Source: Saccharopolyspora gloriosae (GTDB lineage: Bacteria > Actinomycetota > Actinomycetes > Mycobacteriales > Pseudonocardiaceae). Taken from it: DNA of 64,000 bases. Every line of letters begins with the position of its first letter. Position 1 is the first letter of the stretch. Made by a program: the position numbers and the translations under genes. Positions 25,694-34,700 of this stretch are shown piece by piece. The stretch covers positions 2,295,501 to 2,359,500 of the forward strand of contig NZ_JACHIV010000001.1 of NCBI RefSeq assembly GCF_014203325.1. The letters are read 5' to 3'. Under the pieces are notes generated by a model, which did not search any database, had not been told where the DNA came from, and was given only the letters and a program-made list of their open reading frames with translations.

Positions 25694-27190
25694 ATGACCG
25701 ACTCCACGAGAGCCGTGGACGCGGAGTCCGATCGCGGGGCCGCAGCTCCACCGCGAGCCGCCGTGCTGCTCGGTGTGCTGGTCGTCTCGGCCTTCGTCAT
25801 GATCCTCAACGAGACGATCCTGAGCGTCGCGCTGCGCGACCTCACGGTCGACCTCGGAGTGTCGACCACGACCGTGCAGTGGCTGACCAGCGGATTCCTG
25901 CTGACGATGGCCGTGGTCATCCCGATCACCGGGTTCCTGCTGGAGCGGTTCACGCCGCGCCAGATCTTCATCGCCTCGCTGACCATGTTCAGCATCGGCA
26001 CCCTGCTCAGCGGCCTGGCGCCCGGTTTCGGGGTGCTGCTGGTCGGTCGCGTCGTGCAGGCGTGCGGGACCGCGGTGATGATGCCGCTGCTGATGACCTC
26101 GGTGATGCGCCTGGTGCCGGTGTCGAAGCGCGGCGCGACGATGGGCACGATCACCATCGTGATCGCCGTCGCCCCCGCCGTGGGGCCGACGATCGGTGGT
26201 GCGGTGCTCGCGTCGCTGGGCTGGCGCTGGATGTTCTGGCTGGTGTTGCCGCTGTCGCTGCTGGCCTTGGCCATCGGCGTGGTCTGGATGCGGCTGGACG
26301 GCGAGACGCGACGGGTGCCGCTGGACGTGCTGTCGGTGGTGCTGTCCGCGGCCGGTTTCGGCGGCCTGCTCTACGGCCTGTCGTCGATCGGCGAGTCCGG
26401 CGGGGGCGACCACCCGGTGCCGCCGTGGGCGCCGATCGTGGTCGGCGCGCTCGCGCTGGCGGCGTTCGTGGTGCGCCAGCTCCGCCTGCAGCGCCAGGAC
26501 CGCGCGCTGCTGGACCTGCGCCCGTTCAAGATCCGGTCGTTCGTCGTGGCGCTGGTGCTCACGGCGCTGCTGTTCATGTGCCTGCTGGGCGCCGGCGCGA
26601 TCATGCTGCCGCTGTACCTGCAGACGGTGCTCAACACCAGCACGTTCGGCAGCGGCCTGGCGGTGCTGCCCGGCGGTCTTGTGCTCGGGCTGCTCGGCAG
26701 GCCGGTGGGGCGGCTGTTCGACCGCTACGGCGCGCGTCGCCTGGTGATCCCCGGTGCGCTCGCGATGGCGGTGTCGCTGGGGTTGTTCGCCACGCTGGGC
26801 GCGGACTCGTCGCTGGGCGCGGTGATCGCGATCCACGTGCTGATGATGACGGGGCTCGGGATGATGATGACGCCGTTGATGACGGAGTCGCTCAGCGCCC
26901 TGCCGGACCACCTGCATTCCCACGGCAGCGCGATCCTCGCGACGCTGCAGCAGGTCGCGGGTGCCTTCGGCACGGCGGTGTTCGTCACCGTCGCCTCGCT
27001 CGGCAGCACCGCGCCGTCCGGCGCACCCGACGCCGCCGGCCTGCGCACGGCGTTCCTCGTCGCGGCGGTGATCGGCGCGGCCGCGTTCGCGACCTCGCTG
27101 TTCGTCCGCTCCTCCGGCGGATCGGGCGAGCCGGTGTCGGTGACGAGCTCGGACGACGAGCACCGACCCAGCGAGACGGCGACCAAGTAG
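25694..27190 (+). CDS. DHA2-type multidrug MFS exporter (LmrB/EmrB-like)
   Basis: A 498-residue membrane protein with 14 predicted helices. LNETILSVALRDL at the N-terminus, LLERFTPRQIFIAS as motif A near residue 80, and GPTIGGAVLASLGWRWMFW as motif C near 165 match the EmrB/LmrB branch. The C-terminal 30 residues are polar. The ATG at 25694 has GAGGGG upstream; a GTG at 25676 is the alternative. The structured leader and two strong terminator hairpins make it a monocistronic, probably antibiotic-inducible unit. Confidence 0.88.
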   Translation: MTDSTRAVDAESDRGAAAPPRAAVLLGVLVVSAFVMILNETILSVALRDLTVDLGVSTTTVQWLTSGFLLTMAVVIPITGFLLERFTPRQIFIASLTMFSIGTLLSGLAPGFGVLLVGRVVQACGTAVMMPLLMTSVMRLVPVSKRGATMGTITIVIAVAPAVGPTIGGAVLASLGWRWMFWLVLPLSLLALAIGVVWMRLDGETRRVPLDVLSVVLSAAGFGGLLYGLSSIGESGGGDHPVPPWAPIVVGALALAAFVVRQLRLQRQDRALLDLRPFKIRSFVVALVLTALLFMCLLGAGAIMLPLYLQTVLNTSTFGSGLAVLPGGLVLGLLGRPVGRLFDRYGARRLVIPGALAMAVSLGLFATLGADSSLGAVIAIHVLMMTGLGMMMTPLMTESLSALPDHLHSHGSAILATLQQVAGAFGTAVFVTVASLGSTAPSGAPDAAGLRTAFLVAAVIGAAAFATSLFVRSSGGSGEPVSVTSSDDEHRPSETATK

Positions 27191-27200
27191 CAGCTCCGGT

Positions 27201-27255
27201 GGTCGGCTGAAGAGCCGACCGCTTCGGCGCGATCACTCCGGTGATCGCGCCGAAG
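27201..27255 (+). terminator. Tandem terminator hairpins after the exporter
   Basis: GGTCGGCT-GAAG-AGCCGACC (27201-27220) is followed at once by the perfect 15-bp stem CTTCGGCGCGATCAC/GTGATCGCGCCGAAG with a TCCG loop (27222-27255). Confidence 0.85.
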
Positions 27256-27478
27256 TGCTTTCCGGGGCCCCTTTTCCGTCGAACACTCGATCGGGCGTTT
27301 TCCCGGATGTCATGGGCGATTCCTCGATTCGTCCGTTCCCCTGATGCGTCAAGATCGAGTGCGTTCCGCACCTGATTCGCGCAGTTCCGGCTCTTTCGAC
27401 GAACGCGGTGACCGGTCGCGAATGCTGCAACCGGAACGCGTGATCAGGGGAGAAAAAGCGACGACAGGGAGGTGTTGC

Positions 27479-28339
27479 ATGGCTGCCACCACTGGTACGC
27501 CCCGTGCGAAAGCTCTTTCGGCCGCGCTGCGCGACGCGCGGGAAACGCGCGGAGTCGGCCTCCGGGTGTTAGCGAGACGACTGGAGTTCCCGCACACCCA
27601 GATCCTGCACTGGGAGACCGGCCACCAGGTTCCCGGCGTCGAACCGGTCGCGATGATCCTCACGGCGCTGCGGGTCTCGGCGGGGGAACGGGAGCGGATC
27701 CTCGAGCTGGCCCGCGACGCGTTCACCGCCGGAATTCCGCAGCGGCCGACCGCGGTCGAGTGCGAACGTGCCCCCGCGTCGATCGTGGAGTGGTCACCGG
27801 CGGCCGTTCCCGAGCTGCTGCGCACCGGCGAGTACCGCCGCGCGCTCCTCGGCGTGCGAGGCATGCCGGAGTCCGATCGGGACACCGGCGCGGTGCCCCG
27901 GGCCGACGTGCTGGCCAAGAGCGACCCACCGGCGTTCGAAGCGCTGATCGGCGAGACCGTGGCGCACGAGCCGATCGGGTCCGCCCAGATCATGATCGCG
28001 CAGCTCGACCACCTCATCGAGATGTGCGCGCGCCCGGACATCACGATCCGGGTGGTGCCGCTGCGGGTCGGGTGGCACCCGGGCTGGTCGGGCCCGTTCG
28101 TCGTCCACGAGTTCCCGGGCGGTCTCGCGGTCGTGCGCTTCGAGCACGGCGTCTCCGGCGCGTTCGTCCCCGCTGGGCACGACGTCCGTGACTGTCGCGA
28201 AGCGGCGAGCAAGATCCGCGATGTGGCCCTGAGCCCGGCCGGCTCGGTCGATCACCTGGTGCGGGCTCGCAGGCAATGGGAGCGGGGCGGCGGGAACCGC
28301 GTGGCGCCGCCGGATCCGCGAGGGCTCGACGCCGAATAG
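27479..28339 (+). CDS. XRE-type regulator with DUF5753 domain
   Basis: A 286-residue actinobacterial regulator with an N-terminal XRE helix-turn-helix (VLARRLEFPHTQILHWETGH, residues about 24-44) and a C-terminal DUF5753 domain (VPELLRTGEYRRALL; ARPDITIRVVPLRVGWHPG). GGGAGGTG lies just before the ATG. Such proteins are usually followed by a small DUF397 partner; none is present here, so it is an orphan. Targets unknown. Confidence 0.87.
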   Translation: MAATTGTPRAKALSAALRDARETRGVGLRVLARRLEFPHTQILHWETGHQVPGVEPVAMILTALRVSAGERERILELARDAFTAGIPQRPTAVECERAPASIVEWSPAAVPELLRTGEYRRALLGVRGMPESDRDTGAVPRADVLAKSDPPAFEALIGETVAHEPIGSAQIMIAQLDHLIEMCARPDITIRVVPLRVGWHPGWSGPFVVHEFPGGLAVVRFEHGVSGAFVPAGHDVRDCREAASKIRDVALSPAGSVDHLVRARRQWERGGGNRVAPPDPRGLDAE

Positions 28340-28421
28340 GCGCCCTGGACGCCCTGGGGCGGTGTTCACGTGAGGTGCGGCGAATCCCGTTTCGCGGCAA
28401 CGGACTTCTCCAGCGCCTCGA

Positions 28422-28988
28422 TCACCCCGCTGCTTCCAGCGGGTGTTCCTCCTCGACGTCCGCGCGGGTGCAGGTGCTGATGCGGACTTCGGTGCCGTGC
28501 GCGGTGGTCCGCTGCTCGGAGTGGAAGCCCGCCGCCATCCGGGTGAGCCGCGCGTGGGTGACCTCGGATTCGAGCACGACCCGGTCGGCCGCGGGATCGC
28601 TGAGGACCATCTTGACGATCGTGCGCAGGATCGCCGTCGCCAGTTCGGGGTTCTCGTCCCCGGTGGGGGAGGCGAGCAGTCGCACGCCGACCGCCCCGGA
28701 GCGCTTGCCCGGCGTGGCGTGCTCCGGGGGGAAGGTCTCGAACAGGAACGCCGGGACGTCGTCGCGGAATCCGAGGTAGACCCGGCGTTCCGGCGTCAGC
28801 AGCATCGTTTCCAGCAGCTGCCGCACCTTCGTCGTCCGGCCCGGCGCCGTGGCCGGGCGGGCGTCGAGCAGCCACCGGCGCAGCAGCGTCACGTCGGCGC
28901 GGATGTCGATGGGCCGCAGCGCGAAGAAGCCCCAGTTCAGGTCGAAGGTGCTGAACGCGATGTCCTGCGGGGTCCTGGTCCAAGCCAT
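28422..28988 (-). CDS. Iron-regulated GNAT acetyltransferase of the siderophore type (IucB/AlcB/MbtK-like)
   Basis: A 188-residue protein. FFALRPIDIRADVTLLRRWL at residues about 20-40 resembles the start of the siderophore-biosynthetic N-acyltransferases, and RRVYLGFRDDVPAFLFETF fits the following strands. Ligand residues of that group are not all evident, so the assignment is moderate. The ATG at 28988 has GGAGGA upstream. A textbook iron box 58 bp upstream supports iron repression and a siderophore role. No NRPS or NIS synthetase is in the window. Confidence 0.6.
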   Translation of the reverse strand: MAWTRTPQDIAFSTFDLNWGFFALRPIDIRADVTLLRRWLLDARPATAPGRTTKVRQLLETMLLTPERRVYLGFRDDVPAFLFETFPPEHATPGKRSGAVGVRLLASPTGDENPELATAILRTIVKMVLSDPAADRVVLESEVTHARLTRMAAGFHSEQRTTAHGTEVRISTCTRADVEEEHPLEAAG

Positions 28989-29045
28989 GCTTCCTCCGTC
29001 GCTTGCGAGCGCGCCGGTCGGTGCGGACACCGCCCGGAGAATTAG

Positions 29046-29064
29046 TTAGGTTAGCCTAACCATG
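29046..29064 (-). promoter_or_regulatory. Iron box (DmdR/IdeR site)
   Basis: TTAGGTTAGCCTAACCATG matches 15 of 19 consensus positions and contains the perfect palindrome GGTTAG-C-CTAACC. It lies between the acetyltransferase and the Tat-secreted protein gene, and could control either or both. Confidence 0.8.
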
Positions 29065-29179
29065 GTTGGGTTGCGGATGCAATCTCCCGGCCACGACGGG
29101 CGCCGGCTTTCGTCGTTCCGCCCCCGTTCACCTGGTGATCGCCTACCGTTCGATCAAGCGTGCTTCTAGGGGGAATCAC

Positions 29180-30202
29180 ATGCACAGCAGGCGAACAGTG
29201 CTCAAGGGCGTCGCGGCGGGAGCGGTCTTCGGATCGGCCTCGCTGGCGAGCGGCGCGACCGCGAGCGCGGCGGCGGGCTACCACCTCGCCGTGGTCGATC
29301 AGAACTCCAAGACCGTGCGGATCTACGACCGCGACGCGACGCGCTGGAACGACGACGCGGTGATCTGGACCTTCGAGGGCAAGGAACCGCTGCTCGGCAA
29401 GAAGTGGTGGGCCGACCTGTCCGACGTCAAGATCCGCAAGACCGCGAAGCGCGGGCTCATCGCGCTCGTCGTCGCCTCCGGCGGCGGGGCCGGGGTCGTC
29501 GACATCAAGAAGCGCGGCGAGCACACCGACTCCGACAACGACTTGATCTGGGACGCCTACCCGGACGACAACCCGCATTCGATCGAGCGGATTCCGTACA
29601 ACGGCTCGATCCTCACCGCCAGCTCCAAGGGCGAGAAGAACCTCCAGCTGTACTCGCCGAAGAACGCCGATTCCATCGACGACTTCGACGGTTACGAGAA
29701 GGTCAACTCCTGGACGTTCCCCGGTGCGCACGGCATCCTCTGGGATCCGCGGACGAAGGACTCGGTGGCAGAGGGCGTGCTGTGGGTGCTGGGGGACGGC
29801 AAGCTCGTCGGCTACAAGGTCAAGGGCTCCGGGCAGAACACCGACCTGGACGTGTGGCGGACGGTGCCCATCGAGCACGACGGCGCGAAGATGGGCCACG
29901 ACCTGCAACCCGACTACACCCACCGCGGGCGGCTGCTGCTGACCGACAGCAAGGGCGTCTACAGCTACGACGTCAACGACGACAAGGTGATCAGCAAGCC
30001 GATCTGGGCGAAGGGCCGGGTCAAGTCCATCGCGCGCCACCCCGGCACCGGCGAGTACGTGTGGGTCGTCGGCTCGCCGGACACGGGGGAGATGGGCACG
30101 AAGGTCAGCATCGGCACGGAGCTGGGGAAGCCGTCGACCGAACGGGGCTGGGCGGACGCCCGGTTCTACAAGGCGCGGATCTTCTCGCCGGACTACGAGT
30201 GA
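29180..30202 (+). CDS. Tat-secreted protein, DUF6528-like (tentative), possible beta-propeller
   Basis: A 340-residue exported protein. The N-terminus has a twin-arginine signal (SRRTVLKGVAAG) with an Ala-rich end near residue 30. The mature part has spaced blade-like segments (YHLAVVDQNSKTVRIYDRDA; GLIALVVASGGGAGVVDI; GRLLLTDSKGVYSYDV) with many Trp and Asp residues, suggesting a propeller. I associate it with the DUF6528 group from memory only. TAGGGGGAA precedes the ATG. It is 115 bp from an iron box shared with the divergent acetyltransferase, so iron control is possible. No function assigned. Confidence 0.7.
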   Translation: MHSRRTVLKGVAAGAVFGSASLASGATASAAAGYHLAVVDQNSKTVRIYDRDATRWNDDAVIWTFEGKEPLLGKKWWADLSDVKIRKTAKRGLIALVVASGGGAGVVDIKKRGEHTDSDNDLIWDAYPDDNPHSIERIPYNGSILTASSKGEKNLQLYSPKNADSIDDFDGYEKVNSWTFPGAHGILWDPRTKDSVAEGVLWVLGDGKLVGYKVKGSGQNTDLDVWRTVPIEHDGAKMGHDLQPDYTHRGRLLLTDSKGVYSYDVNDDKVISKPIWAKGRVKSIARHPGTGEYVWVVGSPDTGEMGTKVSIGTELGKPSTERGWADARFYKARIFSPDYE

Positions 30203-30419
30203 GTCGCTCGGCGCTGAGCCGGGTGGTCCGCTCGTGCGGGATTTCCCGCTGACGATCCGGTTCGGCGGGGCGGCGGCAGCTGTTTCTTCGGTCAGCTGTC
30301 CGGAAATCTCCTTCCGGCAGCTGATCGTTCTCCTTGAGTTCCGGGGATATCGTGGCCGGACCGTCGTGGTCGCGCCGCGAACCGGGTCGTTCGGACGGGC
30401 CCTGGAGAGGAGATCGCTC

Positions 30420-31307
30420 GTGAACAGCCATGATCCTTCGGTGCGCCGGACACCGTCCATCCCGGAGGGCGTGGCCCTGACGGCAGCGGCGGTGGCGCAG
30501 GAACGCGCGGTCGAATCCGCCGCTCCTGGCGCCCTCGTGCGGGACCCGTGGGCGCGGAAGCTGGTGGACGCGGCGGTGGCGGCGGCGCCGGACTCGCACC
30601 AGCAGTGGCGGTGGCTGGCCGACGGGGCCACTCCCGGGTCGATGGTCCCGGCGATGAGCGGCTTCCTGGCGTTGCGCACCCGCTGGATCGACGACGCGGT
30701 CCTCGCCGCCGTGACGGCCGGAGCGCGCCAAGTCGTGGTGCTCGGCGCCGGATTCGACACCCGCGCGCTGCGCCTCCCGTGGCCGGGCGAGGTCGACGTG
30801 TTCACAGTGGACCAGCCGGAAGTGGTGGCCTTCGTCCGGCACGTGCTCGACGGCGTCGCGTCCGCGCCCGGCGTGCGCTGGACCTCGGTCGCCGCCGACC
30901 TCACGGAGTCCTGGCCGGTCGCGCTGCGGGAATCCGGATTCGCCCCGGACGTCGCGACGGTCTGGATCGTGGAGGGCCTGCTGATGTACTTCGGGCCGGG
31001 CGAGGTGGAGGTGCTGCTGTCGGCCGTGCGGCAGCTGTCCGCACCCGGGTCGGCGCTGTTCACCGACGTCGCCGACCGCCGCGTGTTCGAGGTGGAGACG
31101 TTCGCGTCGGGTCGGGAAGTCCTCGGCGACAACCGGTCCCCGGTGCGCAGCGCGCTCGACGATCCGGCGACGTGGTTCGCGGCCCGCGGGTGGAACGCGC
31201 GGCTGGTCGACCCGCGCGCGCTGGCCGGTGCCCACGGCCGCGTCGTACCGCCCGTGCTCGACCCAGCCGGGCCGACGTTCCACTTCGCCGAGGCCGTCCT
31301 CCGGTGA
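30420..31307 (+). CDS. SAM-dependent methyltransferase, TIGR00027/LCM type
   Basis: A 295-residue class I methyltransferase. VVVLGAGFDTRALRL near residue 100 is the hallmark SAM loop of the leucine-carboxyl-methyltransferase-like family widespread in actinomycetes. VDQPEVVAF carries the acidic ribose contact and WIVEGLLMYF is the later motif. The GTG start has GGAGAGGAG upstream. Members often act on polyketides or unknown acids; the substrate is not predictable. It is convergent with another methyltransferase, only 3 bp apart. Confidence 0.85.
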   Translation: MNSHDPSVRRTPSIPEGVALTAAAVAQERAVESAAPGALVRDPWARKLVDAAVAAAPDSHQQWRWLADGATPGSMVPAMSGFLALRTRWIDDAVLAAVTAGARQVVVLGAGFDTRALRLPWPGEVDVFTVDQPEVVAFVRHVLDGVASAPGVRWTSVAADLTESWPVALRESGFAPDVATVWIVEGLLMYFGPGEVEVLLSAVRQLSAPGSALFTDVADRRVFEVETFASGREVLGDNRSPVRSALDDPATWFAARGWNARLVDPRALAGAHGRVVPPVLDPAGPTFHFAEAVLR

Positions 31308-31310
31308 CCG

Positions 31311-32090
31311 TCAGTTCTTGCGGCCCACGAGGTGGAAGACGCGGCTGAGGCCGCGGTAGGGGTCGCGGCGGCTCGCTTCGAGCTCCGCCGCGGCCGTCGC
31401 CGCGACCCGCTGCTCGTCGTCGGGGTCGAGCTCGGTCCCGCTGAACTCCAGCCAGTCGACGAACAACCACACCCCGTACCAGCGCAGCGGTTCCACGTCC
31501 CCGGCGCGCAGGAGTTCGCTGAGCTCGTCGACCGTGTCGGCCCGGCCCGGCACGCCCAGCACCCCGATCTCGGTCCGGGAGTCGAACGCGGCCAGCGCGT
31601 CCTCCCAGCGCTGCTCCATCGCCGGGCGCACCGCCATGGCCGCCGCGTTCGCGGTCATGATGGAGACGAGCCCGCCGGTGTCGGCGCAGCGGCACAGCTG
31701 CTCGACCAGCGGCTCCGGCCGGTCGAGGTACCCGAGGACTCCGTGGCACAGCACGGCGTCGAACCGAGCGCCGTCGACCGCGTCCACCGCCCGCGCGCCG
31801 TCGGCGTGCAGCAGCGCCACCCGATCCCGCGCCTCGGCCGGTATCCGTTGCTCGGCCTTGTCCAGCATCGCCCGCGACGGATCGAGCACCGTCACCTCGT
31901 ACCCGGCCCGCGCCAGCGGGAACGACTGGTGCCCCGCCCCGCCGCCGACGTCGAGCACCTTCGCCGGAGGCGGCGGCAGGTGCTCCAGCAGCTGCCGGTG
32001 CAGCACGTAGGTCCGCACCCGTCCCTTCACCGAGGCGTAAGCCCCCTCGGCGAACTGATCGGCCAGCCCGGCCCAAGCATCCTCACCCAT
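31311..32090 (-). CDS. Class I SAM methyltransferase (SmtA/UbiE-like)
   Basis: A 259-residue methyltransferase. The SAM-binding loop is VLDVGGGAGHQSFPLA near residue 46, the acidic loop EVTVLDPSRAMLD follows near 65, and ALLHADGARA and FDAVLCHGVLGYL are motifs II and III. Probably cytoplasmic. The stop lies 3 bp from that of the convergent methyltransferase. Some relatives modify tRNA; others act on small molecules. Confidence 0.83.
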   Translation of the reverse strand: MGEDAWAGLADQFAEGAYASVKGRVRTYVLHRQLLEHLPPPPAKVLDVGGGAGHQSFPLARAGYEVTVLDPSRAMLDKAEQRIPAEARDRVALLHADGARAVDAVDGARFDAVLCHGVLGYLDRPEPLVEQLCRCADTGGLVSIMTANAAAMAVRPAMEQRWEDALAAFDSRTEIGVLGVPGRADTVDELSELLRAGDVEPLRWYGVWLFVDWLEFSGTELDPDDEQRVAATAAAELEASRRDPYRGLSRVFHLVGRKN

Positions 32091-32542
32091 GGCGCCAAGG
32101 TAGGCCCTCGCCCCTGGCCCCAGGATTGAGTTCGGTCAGTGATGCCGCCGTGCGGGGTGGCGAGCGAGTCATGGTGGCGGATCGAAGTCCTGCGGCGCCT
32201 TCGCGCTCGGCCGCGCCGTCCTGCGTCAGCGGAGCCGCCCCGGTCTGACTGGACCAGGTTGATCAACGCCCCTTGCCCCTTGCGGTCCTCGAGGCCGATG
32301 GAGGAGTGCACGCTGATGCGGATTGATTTCGCGCATCGTGCGCGGGTGCGTTTTCTGGTCGGGGTGTGCGGATTATGTTTGCGCGCGGGGGAGGTGCGGC
32401 CGGGACTCGGCATCGAGGAGGCGCGGTCAGCTCGTCGTGGGGTGCGGCTGGTCCTTGGACCGGCTATCGCGGACCCGGTCGTTCGCAACGGCGTCATCGG
32501 TGTGCCGAGCGCCTCGTGCGCGACCTCGTGGAGGGAGGGGTG
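32091..32542. other. 452-bp stretch without a convincing gene
   Basis: This lies between divergent genes. A plus-strand frame of 134 codons at 32139-32543 has no ribosome binding site and no recognisable domain, so I leave it uncalled. A short hairpin, CGCGCA-TCG-TGCGCG, occurs near 32330. Promoters of both flanking genes should lie here. Confidence 0.45.
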
Positions 32543-33736
32543 ATGTGCGACCGACGATGCCACCACCGTGACGATCAGATCGATCGCGACTTCCTGTCGT
32601 CCGGGCACCACGCCCTCGCGGCGGCGGTCACCGAATTCGCCGAACTGCACGTTCGTCCGAGAATCCCGGAGCTGGAAGCCGCGGAGCAGGTCAATGCCGA
32701 CCTGGTGCGGGAGATCGCCCGGCTCGGCTGGATCGGCGCGACCATCCCCACCTGCTACGGCGGACGGGGAGGCGACCACCGGGCCAAAGTGCTCATCATC
32801 GATCGGCTCTCCCGCGTCTCCGGTGCGATCGGCGCCGCCGCGCAAGCCGGCGACATCCCCGTGGCGCTGTTCCGGTGGATCGCCACACCCGAACAACGGC
32901 GGCGGTGGCTTCCGGCCTTGGCGTCCGGGCGAACGCTCGCCACGATCGCGGTGACGGAACCGGAGTGCGGCGGCTACGTCCTCGGGTCGGGCACCACCGC
33001 CACCCGCGATGGCCAGGACTACGTCCTCAACGGGCGGAAATGCTTCGTCGGAAACTCCCACGTCGCCGGTGTCCACGCGGTCGTGGCCCGCACCGGCGAG
33101 GACGAGCTGAGCGCGTTCGCCGTCGACTCCGGCGCCGACGGACTCACCCTGCACCCCTACCGGCCCGGGCTCGGCCTGCGCGGGTTCTCGTTCGGCGACC
33201 TCGACTTCGACCACGTCCGCGTACCGGGCTCCGCGCGGCTCGGTGCGCAGGGCGACGGCCTCGACGCCGCTTACCTCGCCAGCGTCGTGCACGGCAGGCT
33301 GGACATCGCCGCCGTCGCGCTCGGCCTGCACCACACCCTGCTGGAGGTCACCGTCGAGTACGCCGGAGGGCATTCCCGGCTGTCCCGGCACGAAACCGTG
33401 CAACAGCGCGTGGGGCAGATCCAGTCGAACTACCTGACGGCCCGTCAGGTCGTCCACCACGCGGCCTGGTTGCTCGACCGGGGCGACGACTGCGACGCAG
33501 AGCTGGTCAACGCCAAGCACGTCGCCGTCGAACGCGGCATGGAATCGGTGCGGCTCGCCCAGGAGGTGTTCGGCGCCCGAGCGCTGCGCGCCGGCGAACC
33601 CGTCGAACGGTTGGCGCGCGACCTCCAGCACCTCTGGGCCCCCGCCGGTACCGCCGACGTCCAGCGATACCGGCTCTGGCAGACCGCCACCCGCACGTCC
33701 AAGTCCTCCTGGTCCCGTCGGGCCGCTGTCCGATGA
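32543..33736 (+). CDS. Acyl-CoA dehydrogenase-like flavoprotein
   Basis: A 397-residue protein of acyl-CoA dehydrogenase fold: N-terminal helical domain (ELHVRPRIPELEAAEQVN; IGATIPTCYGGRGGDH), central beta domain (ATIAVTEPECGGYVLGSGTT; YVLNGRKCFVGNSHVAG) and C-terminal helices. The usual C-terminal RIGEGTSEIQR segment is replaced by HLWAPAGTADVQRYRLWQ, so it is divergent. Similar proteins act as amino-acid or acyl-carrier oxidases or N-hydroxylases in specialised metabolism. The ATG has GGAGGGAGGGG upstream. No obvious operon partner. Confidence 0.8.
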   Translation: MCDRRCHHRDDQIDRDFLSSGHHALAAAVTEFAELHVRPRIPELEAAEQVNADLVREIARLGWIGATIPTCYGGRGGDHRAKVLIIDRLSRVSGAIGAAAQAGDIPVALFRWIATPEQRRRWLPALASGRTLATIAVTEPECGGYVLGSGTTATRDGQDYVLNGRKCFVGNSHVAGVHAVVARTGEDELSAFAVDSGADGLTLHPYRPGLGLRGFSFGDLDFDHVRVPGSARLGAQGDGLDAAYLASVVHGRLDIAAVALGLHHTLLEVTVEYAGGHSRLSRHETVQQRVGQIQSNYLTARQVVHHAAWLLDRGDDCDAELVNAKHVAVERGMESVRLAQEVFGARALRAGEPVERLARDLQHLWAPAGTADVQRYRLWQTATRTSKSSWSRRAAVR

Positions 33737-33775
33737 CCCCGGGCCGAGAGCGGGAGAGCCGACCGCCGGGCCGTT

Positions 33776-34678
33776 TCAGAAGTTCCTGGTCGTCACCGTC
33801 CAGTTCGGGGTGGTGCACCAGCCGCAGTCGGGGCCGAGGAAGCGGGACTTCGCCTGCTGGTCGTCGTCGAGGGTGAAGCGCAGCCACTCCGTCGTGACGC
33901 GCAGGCCCGCCGCGAGCATCGGCTGGTCGCCGTCGCCTTCGCTGATGCCGCGGCTGATCCCGCTGTGCCCGGCCTTGGTCGCCTCCACCAGGGCGGCGGG
34001 AACGGTGATGGCGGCGAAGTCCCCTCGGCTGTTGTCGTAGGCGACGTCGGTGGGTCCGCCGTTGAGCAGCAAGGTGGGGGAGTGCAGCGCGGCGAGCCTG
34101 CCGCGGTCGTGGCCGCCGAAGCGGGGTGTGGTGCTGAAGCCGGTGTTGAGGCCGACGACGGAACGCACCCGCGGGTCGGCTCCGGCGAGCAGGGCTTCGA
34201 TGCCGCCGCAGGAGGTTCCGGCTACCGCGACCCGCTTCGGATCGGCCTTGCCGTGCAACTGCTGCCCGCTCGCCGTGGTGTCCAAGGCCCAGTCGATGCC
34301 CGCGGTGAGCAGGTCGGGGCGGGCGAGGGTGGTGCCGGGTTCGGTCCGCACGGGCTGCGCCTCGGGGGCGCCGTTGGCGATCACGATGTAGCCGTGCGCG
34401 GCCAGTCCGGTGAGGTAGCCGCTGATGGTGAGGTTGCTGGTGCTGCACGCGCCGTTGCCCCAGGCGATCAGCGGCACTCCTCCGTCGGGGTACTCGGCGA
34501 GGTCGGCGGGCCGGTAGACGGTGTGCCCCGGCAAGCCCGCCGTGGCTTCGCGCACCGTCGGGAGGGCCGGTTCGGGCACGGGTGCGGTCGGGGTGGGCGG
34601 TGCGGCCGGAGAGCACGCGGTGGCCAGTGCCGCGCACAGCGCGGTCGCCGCCAAGGCGATGCGGACGTGGTTGCGCAT
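33776..34678 (-). CDS. Exported alpha/beta-hydrolase lipoprotein
   Basis: A 300-residue secreted hydrolase. The signal peptide has the lipobox-like end LATAC (Cys22), followed by a Pro-rich linker. The nucleophile elbow is VAGTSCGGIEAL, with Asp and His expected in LLLNGGPTDVAYDN and EATKAGHSGISR. It resembles PET-hydrolase/dienelactone-hydrolase-type esterases. It lies 22 bp after an exported peptidase gene and probably shares its transcript. Confidence 0.8.
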   Translation of the reverse strand: MRNHVRIALAATALCAALATACSPAAPPTPTAPVPEPALPTVREATAGLPGHTVYRPADLAEYPDGGVPLIAWGNGACSTSNLTISGYLTGLAAHGYIVIANGAPEAQPVRTEPGTTLARPDLLTAGIDWALDTTASGQQLHGKADPKRVAVAGTSCGGIEALLAGADPRVRSVVGLNTGFSTTPRFGGHDRGRLAALHSPTLLLNGGPTDVAYDNSRGDFAAITVPAALVEATKAGHSGISRGISEGDGDQPMLAAGLRVTTEWLRFTLDDDQQAKSRFLGPDCGWCTTPNWTVTTRNF

Positions 34679-34700
34679 TCGGGAATCCCTTCCTCGCCGG

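Noticed and set aside
32139-32543. Plus-strand 134-codon frame before the acyl-CoA dehydrogenase-like gene
   Set aside because: No Shine-Dalgarno, no recognisable domain, and high-GC DNA opens such frames often.
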